Both the position numbers and the translations under genes were made by a program. A DNA stretch of 19,913 nucleotides from NCBI GenBank assembly GCA_964443275.1, contig CAYUCE010000035.1, positions 1 to 19,913 of the forward strand, in the 5' to 3' direction. The notes beneath the pieces were generated by a model that saw only the letters and a program-made list of their open reading frames with translations, had not been told where the DNA came from and searched no databases. The stretch comes from CAYUCE01 sp964443275. Lineage in GTDB: Bacteria > Bipolaricaulota > Bipolaricaulia > CAYUCE01. Shown here one piece after another: positions 1 through 5,199 of this stretch; the stretch's first letter is position 1; each line of letters opens with the position of its first letter.

Positions 1-3
1 TCT

Positions 4-30
4 AGGGGCTTTTTGCCCCTTTTATTTTTT
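4..30 (+). terminator. Rho-independent terminator of an upstream plus-strand gene
   Basis: A six-base-pair hairpin (AGGGGC, loop TTTTT, GCCCCT) is followed directly by a T-rich tract. The polarity fits termination of a plus-strand transcript entering from left of the window, so some plus-strand gene ends just before position 1. Read on the minus strand it lacks a T tract, so it does not serve the minus-strand operon. Confidence 0.7.
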
Positions 31-61
31 GCCTAAGAGGGGGAAGTTGAGTTAAAATAAA

Positions 62-250
62 TTGGTGATGAAAATGGAGGATTTATTTAGAGAGCTAATT
101 AGGTGGTATCAAGCAAATAATGGGTTGGCCTGGACCTTAGCAGCGGTCTTAATAATGATGCCGCTAGGGGTGTTGGGGAAGTGGTATCGAGAAAGGCGGA
201 TAGAGAGGATGGTAGATAAAAAGATAGAGGAACGAGAGAATCAAGTTTAA
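62..250 (+). CDS. Small single-pass membrane protein, unknown
   Basis: This 62-residue protein has one hydrophobic helix at about residues 23-40, followed by a strongly charged Arg/Lys/Glu tail of about 20 residues. That gives a bitopic layout with a probable cytoplasmic C-terminus by the positive-inside rule. It is the only plausible plus-strand gene in the first 9 kb and runs tail-to-tail with the minus-strand operon, ending 3 bases before it. The start is unclear: TTG at 62, ATG at 68 and ATG at 74 are all possible, and a purine-rich GAGGGGGAAG lies at about 38-47, which favours the TTG. I recognise no family. It could be an element gene (small TM virion or superinfection protein) or the last host gene before the element. 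Confidence 0.5.
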   Translation: MVMKMEDLFRELIRWYQANNGLAWTLAAVLIMMPLGVLGKWYRERRIERMVDKKIEERENQV

Positions 251-253
251 GGA

Positions 254-502
254 CTAATCCGAATCCGGCTGCTCCTCCTCGGTAGGTTCCTTTTCCCTAT
301 GCGTAGGGGTCCAATAAGCCTTTCCCGCTTCTATTCCTAATTCTTCCTCTATTACTTGCAATCTACCCTCTTGATGCGCTAAATAATTTTGTTGGTAATT
401 TGACTTACTTTCCAAACTTATTAACCAGTATGCCAGTCCAATTATCCCCCATATGATTGCGAAAAATCCGATAGTTTCTAAAAGCCAATTAGAATCATCC
501 AT
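254..502 (-). CDS. Small single-TM protein, last gene of the minus-strand operon
   Basis: The 82-residue protein has a hydrophobic helix at about residues 9-29 (IGFFAIIWGIIGLAYWLI), then a polar, possibly coiled-coil stretch, and a very acidic C-terminus (EKEPTEEEQPDSD). A strong GGGAGGTGA ribosome binding site lies just upstream of the ATG at 502. It directly follows the ATPase gene (gap about 15 bases), so the two are probably co-expressed. In filamentous phages the assembly ATPase pI has its own TM segment and there is a short membrane form, pXI. Here the ATPase has none, so this protein is a candidate membrane partner (inference only). No family recognised. Confidence 0.7.
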   Translation of the reverse strand: MDDSNWLLETIGFFAIIWGIIGLAYWLISLESKSNYQQNYLAHQEGRLQVIEEELGIEAGKAYWTPTHREKEPTEEEQPDSD

Positions 503-517
503 AATTGATTCACCTCC

Positions 518-1237
518 CTAAATTAATCCGGCTCTTTTAGCGTCCTGAACCAAATCCTTACCGTCGATTACAAACTGCCTCGAAGTCTCCTGGTTACGGT
601 AAATAAATTGGTAACGATCCAGCCCAGGCAAGATTTCCTTGGCATTATCAAAGATATCCTTGTAGTGCTTTAGTTCGTTGGGTGAAGACGTGGAATAGGC
701 GATAATTTTGTTGGCTCCCTGGGTAGCGAGTTTGTCGATAAAGGCAAAGTGTTGGGCGATTAGGATGGCTCCCACTCCACGTTTACGGCCGCCGGTCAGA
801 AGCCTCATTATCCCCTTTGGACTTCTAGCGGCACCTTGTCTGAACATAATTTGAGCTTCGTCGAGCATAAAGACAGCGTTACCCCGTTCAAGGATGGCGG
901 CGGCAATCCGGTTGCCTTGATCTTCCATATCTTCCGGAGTAAGATCATCCAGTTCGATTACTAATTTATCCTTAGAATGATCTTTAAAATAATCAGACCA
1001 GCGGATGCCTTTCTCAAGTAAGTCATTAGTAACTGGCAAGTGCCGGAAGCCGATTTTTTCCAGGCCGAATTCCTCAGAGCGGTCTTCGGGCCGGAAGTGA
1101 GTCTCCGAGGTATCTAATACTACGTACAGATCGCGGATGTCGGGGGCACAGTAGTATTTAGTAAGTATATAGCGGCCAAGCCAGGACTTACCGGAACCGG
1201 ACATGCCTAGTATTACGATACGGTTGTTTTGCTTCAT
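518..1237 (-). CDS. P-loop ATPase of the FtsK/HerA superfamily, Zot/packaging-like
   Basis: The 239-residue protein starts with a beta strand and Walker A GMSGSGKS (residues 11-18). Walker B is AVFMLDEAQ (121-129), with D126/E127 the likely Mg-binding and catalytic pair. The stretch GGRKRGVGAILIAQHF (149-164), with Arg residues and a Gln after a strand, is typical of HerA, Zot and virus packaging ATPases. Proteins of this kind drive filamentous phage extrusion (pI/Zot) or genome packaging (PRD1 P9-like). The length matches the soluble ATPase core only: there is no TM helix or extracytoplasmic domain, unlike usual pI/Zot. The ATG at 1237 has only a weak ribosome binding site and lies 8 bases after the upstream stop, so translation may be coupled. 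Calling it a phage assembly ATPase rests on context. A plasmid or generic HerA-like role is the alternative. Confidence 0.75.
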   Translation of the reverse strand: MKQNNRIVILGMSGSGKSWLGRYILTKYYCAPDIRDLYVVLDTSETHFRPEDRSEEFGLEKIGFRHLPVTNDLLEKGIRWSDYFKDHSKDKLVIELDDLTPEDMEDQGNRIAAAILERGNAVFMLDEAQIMFRQGAARSPKGIMRLLTGGRKRGVGAILIAQHFAFIDKLATQGANKIIAYSTSSPNELKHYKDIFDNAKEILPGLDRYQFIYRNQETSRQFVIDGKDLVQDAKRAGLI

Positions 1238-1245
1238 AGCGTTAT

Positions 1246-1506
1246 TTATAAGTCTACACAGATGTGTGCCTGAGACTCTTCATCAAATCCGGCAATGAAA
1301 CACCATACTTTATCTTCTTCCACGTCAAAAAGCTCCATCAAAACCCGTTTAAGGTCCTCCCATATCCATTCATCCACAGGAGTTAGCTTTAAGGTAATCA
1401 CATCGCCATGAACATCGAAATTGAGGTCTAGCACAGCATCATAGATATCTAACTTTTCGGTTTCTTCCAGTATTTTTATCAACTTTCTTATAGATACATC
1501 TTTCAT
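1246..1506 (-). CDS. Small acidic protein, unknown
   Basis: An 86-residue soluble protein, rich in Asp, Glu and Leu, with predicted alternating helix and strand (RKLIKILEETEKLDIYDAVLDL, then GDVITLKLTPV, then EDLKRVLMELFDV). It has no TM helix and no recognisable catalytic motif; there are two Cys. It is preceded by a strong GAGGGAGGG ribosome binding site and ends 8 bases before the ATPase gene, so it belongs to the same operon. No function can be assigned. An adaptor for the adjacent ATPase is possible but unsupported beyond adjacency. Confidence 0.65.
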   Translation of the reverse strand: MKDVSIRKLIKILEETEKLDIYDAVLDLNFDVHGDVITLKLTPVDEWIWEDLKRVLMELFDVEEDKVWCFIAGFDEESQAHICVDL

Positions 1507-1519
1507 TTAAAACCCTCCC

Positions 1520-1888
1520 TCAAAAGGTAAAATAACGGACTCGGAAACATTTCGGGCATTTGAGCTGTACCCGGATACCTTCATGGTCATTTTTGACCTT
1601 AATCTTATGTACTACCATTTGGTTACCGCAGACATCACATTCCTTAATACTATTTACTAACCGATAGGCATGGTCCTTAATCTGCTGTTTGAATTCCTTC
1701 TTATGATCTTCAAAACCAGTCCAGTAGGGAGGGTTAGTAGGCTCCTTTTCCACGCCAAAGATGATTTCATGACCGCATTTATCGCAGTGCTTCCAAACGT
1801 CCTCATGTAGATAAGGGAGGTGAGCTAAACGGCGCTTAACTTGGATAGTTTTATCTTTACAAATCGGACATTCACGAGTTACGGACAT
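1520..1888 (-). CDS. Double zinc-ribbon protein
   Basis: The 122-residue protein carries two four-Cys modules. The first is C7-x2-C10 with C35-x2-C38 (CPIC ... CDKC); the second is C84-x2-C87 with C111-x2-C114 (CDVC ... CPKC). Each looks like a rubredoxin-knuckle zinc ribbon, a fold used for nucleic acid or protein binding. The segment between the modules is charged and probably helical. There is no membrane segment. It begins with a GAGGAG ribosome binding site, directly follows the 197-residue TM protein (gap 2 bases), and precedes the small acidic gene. Function unknown; in a small ssDNA-phage-like element it could bind DNA. Confidence 0.75.
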   Translation of the reverse strand: MSVTRECPICKDKTIQVKRRLAHLPYLHEDVWKHCDKCGHEIIFGVEKEPTNPPYWTGFEDHKKEFKQQIKDHAYRLVNSIKECDVCGNQMVVHKIKVKNDHEGIRVQLKCPKCFRVRYFTF

Positions 1889-1890
1889 AA

Positions 1891-2484
1891 TTACTCCTCT
1901 AAATCAGTTTCCTCAACCTCGGACTCACCGGCTTGAGCCTTTTCCCTAATTTCCCGGGCTACGTCTTGGGGGGTCATCTCACCGGAGGCAATAGCCTGTT
2001 TATAGTGCTTTTTATCTTCTTCCGATAAGCTGTCGATTAACTTTTTAAGCTGCATGGCTTTGGAAATTTCCCGATCCTTCTCGGCCTCCTCTTCGGCCAG
2101 TTCCTCTTCAACTTGCTCCTGTCCTAAATCCTCTTTGATCTTCTTGGCCTGATTGCGAGATTGAAAACCGGCCCAACCGATTAAACCGAGACCAATATAA
2201 AGACGTACCCGGGGAGGTAAATCAGCTAAACCTACCTGGGATAAGGTCTCATCCCACTTAATTACATCTAAGCCTGCCGCTAGGAGATCTAGCTTGTCTT
2301 GGAGAAGTTTTTTAGTCTGTTTTTCGGGCAGGCGTACTCCCCAGAGTGAGCAACGCAGCATAAACTCGGTGAGCTTCTTAGTATTAATAGAGGGTTTGGA
2401 AGGGGAGGGAGTTTCTTTAGTAATACTAACGTCCCCACCGGTGTACTCCCAAAGTTCGGATTCCTTAGTATTAGGAGAGTTCAT
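1891..2484 (-). CDS. Membrane-associated protein with one hydrophobic segment and coiled coil, unknown
   Basis: I start this gene at ATG 2484, giving about 197 residues. The frame is open up to 2733, but that part would overlap the upstream gene by over 250 bases and translates to an atypical Trp/Arg/Leu-rich stretch, so it looks like a shadow frame. The chosen protein has a polar N-terminus, a short hydrophobic segment at about residues 95-108 (YIGLGLIGWAGF), and then a long charged helix (about 110-160) that is probably coiled coil. The C-terminus is acidic. No clear ribosome binding site precedes ATG 2484, and it overlaps the upstream stop, so coupling is likely. Its position, between the other TM protein and the ATPase, is where filamentous phages carry minor coat and assembly proteins. 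No family recognised. Confidence 0.6.
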   Translation of the reverse strand: MNSPNTKESELWEYTGGDVSITKETPSPSKPSINTKKLTEFMLRCSLWGVRLPEKQTKKLLQDKLDLLAAGLDVIKWDETLSQVGLADLPPRVRLYIGLGLIGWAGFQSRNQAKKIKEDLGQEQVEEELAEEEAEKDREISKAMQLKKLIDSLSEEDKKHYKQAIASGEMTPQDVAREIREKAQAGESEVEETDLEE

Positions 2485-3025
2485 GGAAGCGTTTGATGCC
2501 CATCCCTTCCCGGCCGAAGATGGACTCCAAAGTTTCCTTATTGCCTGGATTAGCCGGTTTTTCCGTTTTGGCTTGCTCTTCTTTTTCGGTCTTAGTAGTA
2601 GAGTTTTTATGCCGTGTATACAGATAAAAAATAAGAGCAAGGAGAGCCAATCCGCTAACCACTTGAACGGTTGTATTACTAAAGAGATCAGCCGCCGCAG
2701 CCACGATTGTATCCGCCCCATCGCCCTCTTCATCTTTTTGCTTAGTATTAGTAGGCTCCTCTTCGGTAGATTCCTTCCCCTTACTATTAGTAGGAGACCA
2801 GGATTTAGGGGATTTAGCTTCCTCAGTCTTTAATTCTTCATCGAGGTCCGATAAATTACCCCTACTATTATGAGGATTGCCATTTTCCTTACTATTAGTA
2901 GGATTAGGAGTATCCTTCCCATTTTCTTTACTATTAGTAAGGCCGTTTTGCTCCTCGAAGATTTCATCAAGTTTATTCTTAGCTTTCGTCTTGGTGGTCA
3001 CCAGCATCACCCTGTCGGGTAGCAT
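2471..3025 (-). CDS. Single-TM protein with repetitive Asn/Ser/Lys/Glu-rich N-terminal region
   Basis: The 184-residue protein has a low-complexity N-terminal 100 residues containing five versions of a PTNSK(E) repeat (near residues 29, 42, 51, 78 and 91). A TM helix follows at about 119-137 (VQVVSGLALLALIFYLYT), then a charged tail of about 47 residues. The repeats come from a conserved 15-base DNA repeat (see findings). ATG 3025 has only a weak binding site; GTG 3001, preceded by AGGGTG, is a real alternative. The start overlaps the upstream zinc-ribbon gene by 47 bases. In layout (disordered spacer plus one TM, after the coat-like gene and terminator) it recalls an adsorption or minor coat protein, but no sequence motif proves this. 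Confidence 0.65.
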   Translation of the reverse strand: MLPDRVMLVTTKTKAKNKLDEIFEEQNGLTNSKENGKDTPNPTNSKENGNPHNSRGNLSDLDEELKTEEAKSPKSWSPTNSKGKESTEEEPTNTKQKDEEGDGADTIVAAAADLFSNTTVQVVSGLALLALIFYLYTRHKNSTTKTEKEEQAKTEKPANPGNKETLESIFGREGMGIKRFHELS

Positions 3026-3170
3026 TTTTCATTATCCAGCGGGCCGACTGCTTCGAATTACCATAGGCCCGCAGTCCACAGGCACCACAGTCAATATAGG
3101 GGACTTCCCCCTTCCGGGCAGTTCGAATAACAATATGTTGCCCGCAACAGGGACATTCTTTTAGATACAT
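2979..3170 (-). CDS. Small zinc-ribbon protein, Lar-like
   Basis: The 63-residue protein has C6-x2-C9 (CPCC) and C28-x2-C31 (CGAC), then a segment ending ARWIM. This spacing and the aromatic helix after the second knuckle resemble the small Lar-type restriction-alleviation zinc ribbons common in phages (pattern: CPxCG ... CxxCG ... AIxxWN). The similarity is by eye and could be generic. A GAGGAGTGA ribosome binding site precedes the ATG. The gene follows the HTH gene by 4 bases and overlaps the next gene, which indicates an operon. Confidence 0.7.
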   Translation of the reverse strand: MYLKECPCCGQHIVIRTARKGEVPYIDCGACGLRAYGNSKQSARWIMKNATRQGDAGDHQDES

Positions 3171-3174
3171 TTAA

Positions 3175-3435
3175 TCACTCCTCTTTAGTCTGATTGCGCA
3201 TAAACCCCATCCGGTTTAGACCCTCTCCGGCCGGGGCTTGGACGAATCGTTTAATCATCAGCCGCTCAAAGACCATGGAGGGAACTCTTTTTAAGTCAAC
3301 CCAACGTTTCACGGTCTGGGTAGCCACCCCCATGTGGTAAGCGAGGGTTTGTTCATCTACTCCGTCCTCTTCCATCCGTTCGGGTAACTTTTCGATTAAA
3401 TCATCCATTTCCGCATCGTTAGGAATACGTACCAT
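3175..3435 (-). CDS. Small helix-turn-helix DNA-binding protein
   Basis: The 86-residue protein has a helix-turn-helix at about residues 27-49 (DEQTLAYHMGVATQTVKRWVDL), of the kind seen in MerR-, Xre- or excisionase-type proteins. A basic segment follows. GGAGGT just upstream of the ATG is a good ribosome binding site. It is the first gene after the terminator that ends the coat-like gene's transcript, so it opens the second, ATPase-containing block and may regulate it. No promoter is obvious in the short space between terminator and gene. Possible targets include the 11-bp tandem repeats upstream of the coat-like gene, which is speculation. Confidence 0.7.
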   Translation of the reverse strand: MVRIPNDAEMDDLIEKLPERMEEDGVDEQTLAYHMGVATQTVKRWVDLKRVPSMVFERLMIKRFVQAPAGEGLNRMGFMRNQTKEE

Positions 3436-3449
3436 GTTACCTCCAGATT

Positions 3450-3490
3450 AAAAAATGGGCGGGGGACCAATGGATAAAGTCCCCCCGCCC
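3450..3490 (-). terminator. Strong terminator after the coat-like gene
   Basis: Read on the minus strand, a GC-rich stem (GGGCGGGGGGAC paired with GTCCCCCGCCC, one bulged base, 11-base loop) is followed by ATTTTTTAA. This is a classical intrinsic terminator located between the coat-like gene and the HTH gene. Filamentous phages such as M13 have a terminator at this same place, after gene VIII, which lets the coat gene be expressed far above the genes behind it. Confidence 0.85.
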
Positions 3491-3562
3491 AAAATTCATG
3501 CTTCCCCTTTGAAAAATGCGCTCTAAATTATTGTACATTAGCGATCTTGAATACAGTTAAAA

Positions 3563-3841
3563 TTAAACTTGTTCCCCTGGATACTTCTCTCCAAAGATTT
3601 GCATGAAGGCCCAGACCATGAATCCGAAGATACCTATGAGCAGTATCCCCATTATCATGACTATAAAGCCGGTCAGGGCCATGCCAAACCAGCTTCCGTT
3701 TGTCAGGGTATTAAACCCCTGAGTCGCTTCCGGTCCATGCTGGACCAACGTGGTTGTAGTTTCCTCTGCCATTACGCTAGGAGCGCTGCCCAAAACAAAA
3801 CCTACCACTCCGCTTATCGCTGTCATAATCCAGTTAATCAT
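3563..3841 (-). CDS. Two-helix membrane protein, candidate major coat protein
   Basis: The 92-residue protein has a hydrophobic N-terminal helix (residues 1-20) ending SAPSVMA, which looks like a signal peptidase site before an acidic EETTTT start at residue 26. The predicted mature protein of about 67 residues has a polar N-terminal half and a long hydrophobic helix at about 52-82. Signal peptide, short acidic segment and a single long helix is the layout of inovirus major coat proteins. Against it: the N-terminus has no positive charge and the C-terminus is not strongly basic, so it could be an uncleaved two-TM protein. GGAGGTG gives a strong ribosome binding site. Four 11-bp repeats lie upstream and a strong terminator lies downstream, consistent with high, separately controlled expression. 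Confidence 0.6.
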   Translation of the reverse strand: MINWIMTAISGVVGFVLGSAPSVMAEETTTTLVQHGPEATQGFNTLTNGSWFGMALTGFIVMIMGILLIGIFGFMVWAFMQIFGEKYPGEQV

Positions 3842-3876
3842 CGTTACACCTCCAAGTTGATTTTAGAAAAACCTAT

Positions 3877-3920
3877 TTGGTCAACTGATAGTCAATTGAA
3901 TATCAATTGTTAATCAATTG
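3877..3920 (-). repeat. Four tandem 11-bp repeats upstream of the coat-like gene
   Basis: On the minus strand the units are CAATTGATTAA, CAATTGATATT, CAATTGACTAT and CAGTTGACCAA, from 3920 down to 3877, directly after the stop codon of the preceding gene. The 11-base period is about one helical turn, so proteins bound to each unit would sit on the same face of the DNA. Each unit contains a TTGA that could also act as part of a -35 element, but no convincing -10 is spaced correctly. Confidence 0.75.
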
Positions 3921-4127
3921 TTAAAGCTTCTTGACCTGATCGGAAACTAACTGTAAGAGTTTACCGACTTCCTCATCGGTCAAATAGCCGTCTTCAATTG
4001 AAGAAGCTATCTGTTTTCCCAATTCTTTGTCAGTGATCTTAAACTTGAAGTCTTGGAGAGGGGACATCAAATAGACTGCCCCCAGATCCATTATCCAAGA
4101 GAGATATTTGCCAAGTTCCTCAAACAT
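3921..4127 (-). CDS. Small protein of the structural block, unknown
   Basis: I start this gene at ATG 4127 (68 residues), because AGAGGTG lies 6-7 bases upstream; the GTG at 4136 would lie inside that binding site. The first 30 residues are moderately hydrophobic and amphipathic (LGKYLSWIMDLGAVYLMSPL). The rest is a charged helical domain (DKELGKQIASSIEDGYLTDEEVGKLLQLV) that vaguely resembles an EF-hand-like or holin-regulatory helix pair. No family recognised. It sits between the beta-rich small protein and the coat-like gene in one operon, where filamentous phages carry short virion-tip proteins. Confidence 0.65.
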   Translation of the reverse strand: MFEELGKYLSWIMDLGAVYLMSPLQDFKFKITDKELGKQIASSIEDGYLTDEEVGKLLQLVSDQVKKL

Positions 4128-4142
4128 AGAATTCACCTCTCA

Positions 4143-4388
4143 TTAAGTGAAACCGGGAATATGGGGTCCCTGGGATTGTGATTCAGATGTTACCACCTCG
4201 GTTTCAGATTCCTCCGGATAGAGTTTGATACCGTCTTCTAACGGTAAGTCCTTTATAAATTGGTTTTCACCATCTTTAATTCGGAAATAGGTTTCATCCC
4301 GCAGATAAAAGACGGCGATTCGCTGCTCACCTTCAAAGATCGAAAGAACCGGACCGCCGGATTGAGCGTTGTCTAATTCAATCCGCAT
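4143..4388 (-). CDS. Small beta-rich soluble protein, unknown
   Basis: Start chosen at ATG 4388 (81 residues) because GGAGG sits 7 bases upstream. The frame is open to 4457, but that extension would overlap the preceding gene and lacks a binding site. The sequence alternates short hydrophobic strands and turns (MRIELDNAQ, GPVLSIFEGEQRIAVFYL, DETYFRIKDGENQFI), which suggests a small beta barrel, followed by an acidic Ser/Glu-rich tail. In filamentous phages the gene between Rep and the coat genes encodes an OB-fold ssDNA-binding protein of similar size (M13 gV, 87 residues). That role is a guess from position, length and strand pattern; no motif confirms it. Confidence 0.65.
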   Translation of the reverse strand: MRIELDNAQSGGPVLSIFEGEQRIAVFYLRDETYFRIKDGENQFIKDLPLEDGIKLYPEESETEVVTSESQSQGPHIPGFT

Positions 4389-4422
4389 CGACTCACCTCC
4401 AGAGTTAGACTTTCCAAAATAG

Positions 4423-4626
4423 TCAATTAACTTTGAAAGAATAGAAATTTTGCTCAATGCTCCCGGGAAAAATTTTGGGGATTCTTGAAATTAGGTGGTA
4501 AAGGGTTTCCCCTAACTGCAAGAGTCCCCAAGTAATTAAGATTAAAAAAGCTACGGCTATCGAGAAGAAGGGGGTCAAACTATCCTCACCTGATCGTTTA
4601 TGCGGCGGATAATGGTCATAAATCAT
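4423..4626 (-). CDS. Small single-TM protein
   Basis: The 67-residue protein has a charged N-terminus with a His/Pro-rich start (MIYDHYPPHKRSGED), one TM helix at about residues 19-40 (TPFFSIAVAFLILITWGLLQLGETLYHLI), and a short basic tail. The ATG overlaps the TGA of the preceding gene (ATGA), so translation is coupled. No family recognised. Together with its neighbours it forms the run of tiny membrane proteins between Rep and the coat-like gene, as with gVII and gIX of filamentous phages. Confidence 0.7.
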   Translation of the reverse strand: MIYDHYPPHKRSGEDSLTPFFSIAVAFLILITWGLLQLGETLYHLISRIPKIFPGSIEQNFYSFKVN

Positions 4627-5054
4627 GGTTGAGATTGCTGCACAGCCCCGCGAAATGCAGGTTTATCCTCAAGGTTATTAACAATGACTTGGCATTGGAT
4701 CGGCTTGGTTTCAGTACAGTAAAGCTGGCCATCTTCAAGCATAGCCAAAGCTATTAACCAGGGATGATTTAAGGAAACTTGGACAGTCTCTTCTCTACCG
4801 GGGTATTTAACGATAATTTGGGCTTCGATTTCCCTATAGGGGGTAGATTCACCAGGGGAAGGCATGTAGGGGGAAGGTTTGACTTCCTTAAATTTAGCAT
4901 ACAAAATTTGAACCGGTTTGAACTTACCGTAATGCAGTTTAATAGTTTCATATTCGCTTTCCGGGGAAGCATCGAGCAATTTAGGTAGGTAAATAGTAAG
5001 GGAAGCTACCAAAAGGATAGAAATCACCCCGATAAGTTTCGTTTTCCTCGACAT
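4623..5054 (-). CDS. Membrane-anchored or secreted protein, unknown
   Basis: The 143-residue protein has an N-terminal signal anchor (MSRKTKLIGVISILLVASLTIYLPKLL: positive charges, then an 18-residue hydrophobic core). The extracytoplasmic domain is of mixed beta character with a pair of Cys in CTETKPIQC that could form a disulfide. There is no obvious lipobox. AAGGAGGTGAG gives a strong ribosome binding site. It is the first gene behind a good promoter at 5109-5137 and starts the structural block. No family recognised; a virion or assembly protein facing the outside is plausible. Confidence 0.75.
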   Translation of the reverse strand: MSRKTKLIGVISILLVASLTIYLPKLLDASPESEYETIKLHYGKFKPVQILYAKFKEVKPSPYMPSPGESTPYREIEAQIIVKYPGREETVQVSLNHPWLIALAMLEDGQLYCTETKPIQCQVIVNNLEDKPAFRGAVQQSQP

Positions 5055-5108
5055 TTTCTCACCTCCTTATTCTTAAAGATTTCCACTTTAGATCAATCCT
5101 TTCAAGTT

Positions 5109-5137
5109 ATAGTAGTATAAATTTTAGTTTCAGTCAA
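5109..5137 (-). promoter_or_regulatory. Sigma-70-type promoter of the structural operon
   Basis: On the minus strand TTGACT (5137-5132), a 17-base spacer, then TACTAT (5114-5109). The first gene starts about 55 bases downstream, behind AAGGAGGTGAG. It lies in the gap between rep and the membrane-protein block, so it can express the structural genes independently of rep. Confidence 0.7.
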
Positions 5138-5199
5138 ACGTAATGTAGGTTACAGTTATTTAACCAGACTTTTAGTACATCTACAATTTGGAGAATAAA

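Noticed and set aside
2485..2733. N-terminal extension of the 197-residue membrane gene to ATG 2733 (280 residues)
   Set aside because: It overlaps the upstream TM-protein gene almost fully in another frame and has a Trp/Arg/Leu-rich shadow composition; the upstream gene's frame has the more natural protein.
2294..2833. Plus-strand 179-codon frame opposite the TM-protein genes
   Set aside because: It is the antisense shadow of two better supported minus-strand genes with binding sites.
2377..2941. CRISPR array
   Set aside because: Repeats are only about 15 bases, unevenly spaced, variable, and inside coding genes; no cas genes are present.
4389..4457. Longer start of the beta-rich small protein at 4457
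   Set aside because: It would overlap the preceding gene and has no binding site, whereas ATG 4388 has GGAGG at 7 bases.
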